From positions 8,358,043 through 8,422,042 of the forward strand of contig CM077155.1 in the NCBI GenBank assembly GCA_039583875.1: a stretch of DNA of 64,000 nt, in the 5' to 3' direction. Below are positions 55,625 through 64,000 of this stretch, one piece after another. Numbering within the stretch: position 1 is the stretch's first letter; every line of letters begins with the position of its first letter. The notes below the pieces were generated by a model. The model was given only the letters and a program-made list of their open reading frames with translations. It did not search any database and was not told the origin of the DNA. Source of the DNA: Platanthera guangdongensis (Eukaryota > Streptophyta > Magnoliopsida > Asparagales > Orchidaceae). The position numbers and the translations under genes are program-made.

Positions 55625-57078
55625 TGTTGAAATTTTTGAAGTGAAAGTGGGCGACCTGGGAGGACTGGGCAGTCTCTCCTAGCGGCTTGTGGTTAGAGGT
55701 TGGTGGTCAGACCGGGAGGTCTGAGCGAACAGAGCTGACGACTTGTTAGGTCGGCCAGTGTTCTACGACTTTGTTCCCAGGTTTATTTCAGGCAGACAGG
55801 ACGGTGATCCGCTCTGTTGCCGGATTGAGCATCTGGATCTGGAGTTCGCCGATCTTGTGCAGACTGGTGTTGTATCCGCTGGTGTTGTGTTCGCACCAGG
55901 GATGTCTGGTGGTGTGGACTTGGTCTGACTTTGGACCAAGTTCAGGTCGGCATAAGTTAGGAGGTCGTGTGGCCTATACGGATTGGGTTCTTCATCCGCC
56001 TAGCTCGATAGTTGATGCCTTGTGCGACTAGTCTGTGAGCTCTCTCTCTGCGATCTAAAGTCTTGACTGCATGTGGGCAATCTGGGGTGGTTCTCGGTGA
56101 GTCTGCATGATTGGTGTTCGTTTGGCTGTGCTCAACGCTCTTGGCTAAGTCGTCGCGGACTGATATATATCCGCACCCTTTGCGGATACACTTGTTGGTT
56201 GGCAGCTTGGTGGTTGGCGGCTTGGCTGGGGTTCTTGCTGTGATTGTGCGAACTCAGTGAGTTTCTCTGGTCTTGTTACAGTGGCCCGTTCATGTATCCG
56301 CAGCTTGACGGATACACTTGGTGCTCGCCGCGAGTTTGGGCGATTATCCTACCGACTAGGGAGGTGATCACACTCCTCTCCGTGCCTATAAATAAGACTC
56401 CCCTGTCACATCATAGCACCGAGTGAATAGTAAGTAAACTCACAGGAAGTTGCTACGGTTACGGTTTTCTATCGGCAGGGTTTGAAGAGGTTTGATCGGT
56501 TTGTGCTGTGCAGGTTGCGCGGATAGCGCTGAGGAGCCAGGAATTTGGTTATGACTGTGTGCGGACTCTGTGGGTAACAGTCAGCGATTTTCAGCAGGTC
56601 GCGGCTTCCGACTAAGCGGTTCTCTTCTGCATCTTCTTTCCTGTTCAATAAGCTGTCCGCCTCTGGGCGGCCTGTTCAGTTCGGGGGCAGCAGTACGCGT
56701 GTTCTGGCGGTTAGGCGACTTCGCAGTCAGGAGGCTTGCAGTTCAGCGGCTAGAGTTCAGCTGCACTGTAATAAGAGGTAGTCCGCGCAGCTTATTTCGG
56801 TCTTGCGATCAGGCGGCTTCAGCGGACTCCTTTAGCGGTTAGCAGCAGAGCCAGCGGTTACGCTTTGAAGCCGCGCATTTTGATCTTTTGAGTTGTAATT
56901 TTTTCTGCTTTGGATATATTGGCAATCATGTCTCGCCATGTATGTCTCGCTATGTACAGGACATTTTGGTTAGTACAAGATTTCTGCTCTCCTTAGTTGG
57001 TTGTTTGGTTGCCTGGGCTCGTTGTGGTTGAGTATTCTTGCGCCTGGTGTCTCGTTTTCGCATTCACAAATTTTTTTA
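55625..57078 (+). repeat. 3' LTR of the outer copia element
   Basis: Starts TGTTGAAATTTTTGAAG and ends just before the ATATC duplication at 57079-57083. Without the foldback insertion seen in the 5' LTR. Hairpins TATCCGC...GCGGATA (56168-56188) and TGTATCCG...CGGATACA (56294-56316) precede TATAAATA at 56387-56394. Confidence 0.88.
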
Positions 57079-57083
57079 ATATC

Positions 57084-57430
57084 TAATTACTGAAATATGG
57101 ACTATATTGTCATGATTGCAAGTCACAACAAGACTTTTGGGAGGTGGAATCCGCATTTTGGTTCTCGTGATGGTCATGGTCATGCTTCACAAGCTTATGT
57201 GTACTCTTTATGCGAACATAGATCTTCTTGTTAAAACTTTGTAATTCATGGACAATTTTGTTTTTTTGTAAAATGAAACAAGATTATTATGTAATGTATA
57301 TCGTCATATTGATTGATTGATTTTCTAGATATATTTTGAAGTAAGTCTAGATATCTTTCCTCAAGAAATGTCTATTTTCAGTTTGCATTGCTTAATCAGT
57401 TAAACTGTATTAGGATATAATTTTTTTTAC
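57084..57430. other. AT-rich flank, no gene seen
   Basis: Continuation of the target sequence broken at 27118. No frame with recognisable motifs; TATTGATTGATTGATT and similar simple stretches. Confidence 0.5.
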
Positions 57431-57685
57431 ATATTAAATATTATTGACGACATTCGGTTAATAAATGTGGCCAAAACAATGTTAAAAGTTGCAACGTTTT
57501 TATAGAAAATGTGGCTAAAGCTTACCAAAGACCGCCGCGTTTATAACCATAAACGCCGCTAATGTCAACGTCGTATTGGCAACACGGATAGTGAAAACGT
57601 CGCGAATACTTTTGACGACGCTTGTGCGACATTTATAAAAGCATCGCGAAAACATTAGCGACGTTTGAAAAAACGTCGCCAAAGA
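57431..57685. repeat. CACTA-like subterminal repeat patch
   Basis: Motifs such as GCGACGTTT, AACGTCGC, AACGCCGCTAA and ATGTGGC(C/T)AAA recur in both orientations about a dozen times. Dense short repeats with GACGTT/AACGTC cores are typical of the subterminal regions of plant CACTA transposons. No CACTA terminus and no transposase were found. The patch abuts the broken end of the inverted copia copy. Confidence 0.4.
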
Positions 57686-58990
57686 CCTCCCGGTATGACG
57701 TCAACTCGTCAGATGACGGATCTTGGGAGACAACAGACCTCCGTGTCTCTGAATTCATGCACTTCCATCCCTTCTTCCGCTCATCATATCCAGCGAAGAC
57801 TAGCTTCCTTGCTTTTGCATCTAGCTTCGTCCTAAGCGCATCTTGAACATGCAAATAGCAAGTCGACCCGAACACCTGAAGATGTTCCACGCTGAGCTTC
57901 TCCTTGGAAACTAACTTATGAGGGGATTTCATGTTGTTAGGACTTAAGGGCATCATGTTGATGACGTATGCCACAAAGACCATTCCCTCCGCCCAGAAGG
58001 CCCTAGGAATGTCTTTTGCATGAAGCCATCATTTGCAGATCTCCGTCAGATGATGGATCTTCCGCTCTGCAATTCCGCTCTGCTGTGGAGTGTGAGCATA
58101 AGTAAGCTCCCGTTGAATGACGAACTTTCTGCAGAAGTTGGAGAAATCAAATGAAGTAAACTCCCCGCCATTATCCGTTCTCAACTTATTTACCCGCAGA
58201 CCGAGCCGACCTTCCACAAGCTCCTTGAACTTCACAAACCTTCCCAACACTTCTGCTTTTTTCTTCAAAAGGTATACTCATGTATACCTAGAGTAGTCAT
58301 CAATAAGAACCAGTATGTATCTGCTTCTGCTGAGACTGGACGTGATGGTAGGCCCCATTAGATCACCGTGAATACACTCCAATGGTTCTCTACACATAGT
58401 CTGCGATATGTCAAATGGAAGGCGATATGCCTTTCCATACTGACAATCGACACAAACATGACCATCTCTGTAGGATGAAAGACTAGGCAGACCATGCACC
58501 GGGCCTTTCACTGTCATAGCCTTTAGCTTGTTCATCCCTACATGCGCCAACCTCTCGTGATGGATAGTTGCACTATCATTTGCCCTCATCTTGTCAACAT
58601 AAGTACTTGTCGATAAAACGAACAAGTCTTTCACCCTCCTTCTAATTTGAGTAACGTCAGCTTTCACAGCTGAAACGTTTCAGAGAAACTTCACTTCCGT
58701 TGGGTCAAACAGAACGTGATACCCAACATCTACCTCATTGGTCACCGAGAAGACATTTTTTCTTCATCCCAGGTACGTGATACACACTCTGCAATGTGAG
58801 TGGCCCCTGATCACTACCCAAAGAAACTGATCCCTTCTATTCTACAGCATGCATAGTATCATCAGCAGTAACGATAGAAACATTACCTTTGAACTCCTGC
58901 AGAGACGAAAATTTGGAGACATCCCCTGTGAGGTGATGACCACACCTGAAGTCTACAATCCAGTCCTTTTGATAATTAATGGAGGAAAGT
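57686..58990 (-). pseudogene. Protease-integrase part of the inverted copia copy
   Basis: Near 58950 the protease reads WIVDFRCGHHLTGD, with the DSG triad lost. Integrase zinc finger near 58550 (HHERLAHVGMNKLK, CVDCQYGKAY), core GDLMGPT near 58350, KLRTDNGGEFTS near 58180 and TPQQSGIAERKIHH near 58080. A stop near 58030 separates VAYVINMMPLSPNNMKSPH and YDERKKGWKCMN. The frame ends in SSDELTSY at the truncation point, and what follows is the repeat patch. Confidence 0.82.
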
Positions 58991-59009
58991 GCCTGCATAG
59001 AAGTGACCG

Positions 59010-59830
59010 TCACGAAGGCATTCCCCCACTCTCCATCCCCAGTCTTGGACTCAGCCTCCTTCTCTGTAGCATGTCCTGGCTGAAGTTTAACTCTGCAATT
59101 CTTACGAATGTGACCAATTTGGTTACACTTGTAGCACCGTGGTCCGCTCCGCTTCTTCCCATTGTCATCCTTAGGAGGCTTGCTCCTCTCCTGCTGTGAT
59201 GAAGAAGATCGACCATCGCCAACATGTGTCTTCTTCTTTCTGTCTCATCTCTTCTTCTTTTCCGAGAAGAGAACATCGTTGTCTCCCTTAGAGACCTACA
59301 CTCCAGCCATCTGCTTTGTGAGACTCTCCTGCGAAGCCAACAGGTTCTCCAACTCCAGCAGAGATGGCTGATTAGCCCATCCCTGAACAGAGATAACAAA
59401 GGCCACATACTCCTTCCGCAAGCCACAGATGATGAGCCTTTTCAACTTTACCTCTGAGATGGGCTCATCTGGGCCCAGTGCCGAAATCTCAGTGCAGATA
59501 TTCTTCATCTTCAAGAAGAAAGATGATACTGACAGGTCTACCTGAGTGGCTTTGGCCAACTCATTCTCCAGAATTGTATCTGAGCTACATTCTTCTTGTT
59601 GAGCAGACCATCCAAGGCCATCCAGATCTCAGCTGTCGATCGACAATAAATAATGTGATCAAACAGCTTCGGTGAAACAACACGCCTAATAGCAAATGCA
59701 GCCTTAGCATTTATACGCTTCCACGCCTTCACCGACTCAGCATTGTCTCCAATAGCGATCACTTCTTGTTGGTTGTCTCCACGGACAACCTCACACAAAT
59801 CCTTGCATAGAAGGTAGCTCTCCATGCAGG
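59010..59830 (-). pseudogene. gag pseudogene of the inverted copia copy
   Basis: Starts MESYLLCKDLCEVVRGD at 59825. A capsid-type helix region follows (HIIYCRSTAEIWMALDGLLNKKNVAQ), then, shifted by one frame, FFLKMKNICTEISALGPDEPI and LLELENLLASQESL. A zinc knuckle CYKCNQIGHIRKNC lies near 59110-59150 and is better preserved than in the plus-strand copy. Frame changes lie near 59560 and 59290. Confidence 0.8.
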
Positions 59831-59968
59831 ACCTCCAATGCTTGAAGTTGGTCTACGTTAAGAGCTCGATTCCAATCCCTCTTGCATAACCGGCTTCCAT
59901 GCTATCAGCTGAATCACTTGAGCTTCAATGAAGGTGAACTGCTACTCTTCAACACCACTCTAATACCA

Positions 59969-61499
59969 TGCAAAAAATTTCTGAAGCGGGAGCTAATGAG
60001 GTCGTATGAATACTCAACCACAACCGAAGTCAAATAAAAGATAACAACAATGAAGGCACAAGAGTTTCCAAATAGAATCAACTTTTAGTATAGGCCGAGG
60101 CATACATTGCAAGACATGATTACAATGAAAACTGGGAACAATTCAAAAAATTGCTGCAAAAAGAAATCGCGCAGATTGTTTCCAAAACCCGCAGAAGCCA
60201 CCTACTTATCAGCCTTGTCCGCAGAGAACGCCGAAGCCTCCTACCAGCGGCAAACTGCGCGGACTGCTGTTATTGCAAATACTGAGACCTAACAGCACCC
60301 GCTAATAGGCCGGACGAACTGCTCCACCTATCCGCAACTCCGAGCGCAAGAACTGCGACTTGCTGCTAATCTTCTGACTGTATCCGCGAACTGCTCCACA
60401 CCAACATTCGCACTAGTTTCCTATCCGCCTGGTGTTAGCCGCACAGCCTACACAAAACAACTTCCTTAGTCGCTGCGGTTAGAAAACCTTAACCGCAAGT
60501 TTAAGCACGAGCTTATTCTTACTGTTCACTCTCTTATAATGATGAGTCTGGGGGGGTGTCCTATTTATAGGCGTGGGAAGGTGTGTCGTCATCACCTATA
60601 CCGATAGGATAACCGCCCATCATATCCTGCCGACTAACACATTTATCCGCATAACGCGAATACCAACCAGATCGCCAGGCTGCGCCCAAATCGCTCCTGT
60701 CGGATAAAGCAGCAGATTGCCAACTCGTTCGGATACTGCTTTGTGTCCGCCCATTCTGCAGTTCGTGGCAAGTCCAGCCAATACTGCCGAACTCATCGAA
60801 TAGAAAGACAGTCCGCACTAGGCGAACTCGGCGAGTAACCAACCAGGCCGCACCAAAACGAACTCGACTGAACCAAGGCAAGCTCGGTGAGCTGCCAACT
60901 AGTCTGCACAAAGCGAGCTTGGCGATCAAGGCAACAAGATGGACTTGTCTCCCCAGAACAAGTCCACGAAACCCAAAGTCACCAACCCAGACCGCTCCAC
61001 TTGATACTAAGATCGCGCCCTTCTGAACATCCAGTCCGCAACTATCCATGTGGATTGTCTCATCAGACCGCGCGACCTCCAGGCAACCTGTCCGCGCAAC
61101 AAAGCTTGCTCCATGATCTAACATCCAGATTGCAAGTTTTGATCCATGACCAACACCTGCGAGCTCCATAGAGTCCGCACAACAACCAACGAACTCTGAT
61201 CCATCCCGCCCCGAGAAGTCACCAGCGAGCTGAGGCCAAACCTCCCCAGTTCGCTAATCCGGCTGGCCCTTAGCTAATCAAAGAACCTGCAAACAACCCG
61301 TGGATAACCATCCTATCCGCCCGGTTACTCCGCCAGAACGCTTGCCGGTCCAGACTGCCAGAAACCACAGTCAAGCCGCATGTCTGACTAGATAACCCGC
61401 CAAGGCTATCCGCCTAGTCCGCGCGGTCTCTGCGATCTGTGCGAACTGATGAACCAGTCCGCCAGACTTCCCCAACTTCACACTTCAACAATTTCAACA
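59969..61499 (-). repeat. 5' LTR of the inverted copia copy
   Basis: On the minus strand starts TGTTGAAATTGTTGAAGTG at 61499 and ends TTTTTTGCA at 59969. TATAAATAG at 60561-60569 (minus). Rich in GCGGA/TCCGC motifs like the other two LTRs of the family. Confidence 0.88.
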
Positions 61500-61796
61500 G
61501 ATTTCTCATTAAAAAAAAAACTTAGTTGTAAAATAAGTAACTCAAAAGTCCACAAAAGATACACAACTTCCATCACAAAACTACACAAAAATACAAAACT
61601 TGACGGCCCCAACCAAAATTTTGAGAATTTCTAGTTGTAAAGAAATAAGAAACTCTTTCAGCCTCATCTTAGATCTAAATTTTCATCCGAAAGATCGCAA
61701 ACAGTTATTTTTCGGTTGATCATGATCTTTTTTTACCATAAAAGATCTTTAAAACGATCATTTTCTGTCATGTCGCAGTCTTCAAATTTGATCTTA

Positions 61797-61979
61797 GGCT
61801 CTGTTTGGTATGGTGGTGGCGGTCATGAGCATGAGGGTTAAATTGTCATTTGTTGATGCCTTCTAAGGAACTTCATCCTCTTTTATGTTCAAACAAATGA
61901 TGTTTGTTACATGATTCTTAATGAATGACGTTTTAACCCATACGTTTACGACCATCACCACCATGCCAAAAACGGAGCC
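61797..61979. mobile_element. Harbinger/Tourist-type MITE (183 bp)
   Basis: Terminal inverted repeats: left GGCTCTGTTTGGTATGGTGG; the right end, reversed, is GGCTCCGTTTTTGGCATGGT. Flanked by TTA on both sides (61794-61796 and 61980-61982), the usual PIF/Harbinger target duplication. No coding capacity. It lies about 150 bp beyond the stop codon of the MYB gene. Confidence 0.85.
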
Positions 61980-62124
61980 TTATTCTGGTCCAGAAATCGT
62001 CGATCTTTCAAAAGTTCTAATAAAGTCCAGACCCAAAATTCTAGGCTAAACACAAACCCTAAGAGCAAAAACATACCCTCCCCAAGTCCCCAGAGGGAAA
62101 ATAGGAAAAAAACTAAGAGCTTTT

Positions 62125-63938
62125 TTATGTTGCTCCAACACCTAAGAAATCAATGAAGGACATGGGGATCATTTCCCCTCTCTCATGATCAGTTTGCTTA
62201 AGCCAACCCTCATGGCTGCTGTGATTTATCACTGATCCTGAAACTAACACATTGGAGTCTTGATTAGAGAAGGCATGACTGTGATCTGTTCTTCCACCCA
62301 CAAGCTTTCCATCAGAACCTGGACAATGATTTCATGAGAATTATAAGTAATTATAAAATTAATCATGAATGAATCTTTTTTGCATTTGTTTCAGTGTTTG
62401 CTTATGTTTTTTGTCATAAAAATTTAATTTTAATCGGCACTTCATCACCTCTAAATAGGGCTGATATCGAGTCGAGTTCGAGAGTTTTTTGCTTTGCTCA
62501 AAATCCATTTCGAGTCGAGTCGTCTCAATTCGAGATGACTCGATTCCCAGTCGGCTCGAAATCGAATCGAGTCAGTTCGAAATTGAGCAATTTTCCTCTT
62601 TATTCATATTAAGCTCAAAATTAAATTGGACAACCTATAAATTTATCAAATGAAATTATGAAACACTTAAATTCTTCATTTTTTTGTTTAGAATTAAATT
62701 ATATTATTTTTAACGTTAAAATAAGAATATATTAATGAATATATAATATTTTTAATTAATTCGACCTGATTCGAATCATATTTCGAGCGATTCAGGGCTG
62801 ACTCGAAATCTGATTCGAGTCAAATTGAATGGCTCAAATTGAGTCGAATCAATTTTAACCGATTCCAGTTCGACTCAATTTTCGAGCGACTTTCAAGTTT
62901 TGAGTAATAAGCTCTACCCTACCTCCAACGGTCATAAATTATTAGACTCTAGGTAACCTTAAATTTGGGACTATTGTTTATATTTATGGATTTGAGAAGA
63001 ATCCCTAATTTACTTTATTGAAAACTTTGTAAAGGAGTTTCATGTTAAAAGTAATCATGAACTATAAAAGCTGTTTGTTTTACAAATCATTTTGGAAAAT
63101 CTTTGAAATTTTGAAAGCAACATTTTTTTTTTGAAAAACAATCAAATCATATTTTCAAAAATATACCTAATTTATGATAAATATTTGTTCCTTACATTGC
63201 CAGTTAGTGGTGGAAATATGGCTCTTTAACATCAATGAATAATGAAGGACTGTTTTTTTTTTGGCACTTTGCAATTTCGAGATATGAGATTCTGACACTT
63301 TGCATTTCGAATCTTTAAAATTGACACTTTGCAACTTCCAATTATCGATTTTTTGCAATTTGCATCAACAATCCGAAATTTTAAAAATATTTAGGTCCGG
63401 GCAGCACAAAAAATACTCGGGGCAGCTTCAATAATTTGGAGTTCAAAGTGCCAAAAAAGCATTTTCGTGTGAAGATGCAAAGTGTCAATTTTAAAAATTG
63501 GGTATGCAAAGAAAGTGCCTAGAAGTCAATAAAGCAGCATACCAATGAGATGTTGAACTGGGTTCGCCTGCTGCGGAAGGTGAGAAAGCTTATAACTGTA
63601 GAGGAAACCCTTTTCATGAGGATGTGTTTTGGGGACAGAGGGATTGAGGGAGAGTTCTGCGCAAGCAGAAGCAGAGCCATTCTTGCCTTTTGTTGAATTC
63701 GAGTGCTTTTTCTTTCTATATGCATCAGATTTCTCCCTTTGTTTTCTGGCCATGATCACATGCCAGTGATTCTTCACAGAGTTATCAGTCCTCCAAGGAA
63801 AGAGCCTAGCAATTAAAGCCCATCTGTTTCCATAGAATTTGTGAGCCAAAAGCAGCCTTTCTTCTTCCTTTGCTGTGTAGGCTTTCCTGTTAATCCTCGG
63901 GTCCAACTGATTGAACCACCTCAACCTGCAGCTCTTCC
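62125..63938 (-). CDS. R2R3-MYB transcription factor (subgroup 21-like), exons 2 and 3
   Basis: DNA-binding regulator acting in the nucleus. Exon 2 is 63543-63938, opening after an acceptor (TTTGTAG) with [16 protein letters not shown], the end of repeat R2. R3 follows complete ([37 protein letters not shown]) and then a basic SDAYRKKK stretch. A donor G|GTATGC lies at 63542-63541. Exon 3 is 62125-62318 (acceptor TTGTCCAG); the phases fit exactly. Exon 3 ends [10 protein letters not shown] and TAA, the C-terminal motif of the MYB52/54/56/105/117 group. Exon 1 with the first half of R2 lies beyond position 64000. Oddity: R3 has FPWRTDN where plant MYBs have Gly before RTDN (codon TGG instead of GGN). 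Exon 3 has no ATG and is easily missed. Confidence 0.88.
62456..62921. mobile_element. hAT-type MITE in MYB intron (466 bp)
   Basis: Ends TAGGGCTGA and TCTACCCTA as short inverted termini. The interior is dense in TCGAGTCGAG, TTCGA and GACTCGA motifs in both orientations. Imperfect 8-bp flanks CCTCTAAA (62448-62455) and CCTCCAAC (62922-62929) match at six of eight positions, consistent with an old hAT insertion. Confidence 0.65.
63243..63523. repeat. Foldback repeat with GGCACTTTGCAA motifs
   Basis: The left side has TTGGCACTTTGCAATTTC and TTAAAATTGACACTTTGCAA; the right side has the complementary GATGCAAAGTGTCAATTTTA and ATGCAAAGAAAGTGCC. The two halves could pair over most of 100 bp each. 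Looks like a MITE; no clear target duplication was found. Confidence 0.55.
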
Positions 63939-64000
63939 CTACAAATTTCAGATTGAAGTAAAATAAAGGAGCATGCTTACAACCATTAGGATTCATTTGA

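Larger units (their letters stand above)
27119..57078 (+). mobile_element. Outer Ty1/copia element of a three-level nest
   Basis: Starts TGTTGAAATTGTTGAAG and ends at 57078 just before ATATC, the 5-bp duplication of 27114-27118. The last two bases are TA instead of CA. A 22.9 kb chromovirus with its own insertion lies between gag and protease. Without the nested DNA the element is about 7.1 kb. It is inactive: gag has stops, the protease triad is mutated and half of RT is deleted. A second, inverted copy of the same family lies at 57686-61499. Confidence 0.9.
57686..61499 (-). mobile_element. Inverted, 3'-truncated copy of the outer copia family
   Basis: Reads leftward: 5' LTR 59969-61499, primer site at 59961-59968 (TGGTATTA, altered from TGGTATCA), gag, protease and integrase. 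It breaks off after DELTSY at about 57686 with no RT, RNase H or 3' LTR. It is similar throughout to the plus-strand element ending at 57078, from which it is separated by about 600 bp. Multiple stops make it inactive. Confidence 0.88.
62319..63542 (-). other. Second intron of the MYB gene (1224 bp)
   Basis: Bounded by GTATGC at 63542 and CCAG at 62319 on the minus strand, phase 1. It contains a hAT-like MITE (62456-62921) and a foldback repeat (63243-63523) that ends only about 20 bp from the donor site. The rest is AT-rich. Confidence 0.8.

Overview
This is repeat-rich nuclear DNA of a flowering plant, probably a eudicot; the species cannot be named from the sequence. The evidence is plant-type Ty1/copia and Ty3/gypsy elements with tRNA-complementary primer sites, FAR1-like and Ulp1-like transposon-associated pseudogenes, miniature inverted-repeat elements and a plant R2R3-MYB gene. 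Over 80 percent of the window is LTR retrotransposon sequence, much of it nested. Layout: (1) 1-9424, a decayed minus-strand gypsy element with a tRNA-Asp-type primer site (5' LTR 8134-9424), its reverse transcriptase split by a 2.1 kb solo LTR at 3013-5153 (target duplication TTAAT). (2) 9425-13800, a plus-strand non-coding LTR element whose 5' LTR is cut by the first element. (3) 13.86-15.95 kb, remains of a Ulp1-like protease gene (+) facing a FAR1/MULE-type gene (-). (4) 17.65-25.6 kb, a gypsy integrase fragment interrupted by a 3'-truncated, SIRE-like copia element. (5) 27119-57078, a three-level nest: a copia element (TSD ATATC) contains a Tekay-like chromovirus at 29977-52848 (TSD CCTTA), which contains a nearly complete 13 kb SIRE-like copia element at 36529-49499 (TSD GGGAG). 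(6) 57.4-61.5 kb, a CACTA-like repeat patch and an inverted, truncated second copy of the outer copia family. (7) 61.8-64 kb, the 3' part of the only evident host gene, a subgroup-21-type R2R3-MYB on the minus strand, with a Harbinger MITE downstream and two MITE-like repeats in its last intron. Three observations stand out. First, every LTR family here carries self-complementary motifs (arrays, hairpins or one long palindrome) upstream of its TATA box; the 10-mer GTGTCGAGAC occurs in both copia and gypsy LTRs. Second, the 13 kb copia element carries a 943-codon accessory frame after pol with its own palindrome array, TATA box and possible splice acceptor; its product has a nuclear-localisation-like motif and a coiled coil but no visible membrane segment. 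Third, the gag-pol junctions of both the chromovirus and the SIRE-like family contain intron-like segments whose removal would join gag and pol in phase, so splicing might control the Gag to Gag-Pol ratio. All boundaries, target duplications and reading frames were read by eye; no database search was possible, so lineage names (Tekay, SIRE, Athila/Tat) are judgements from motifs.
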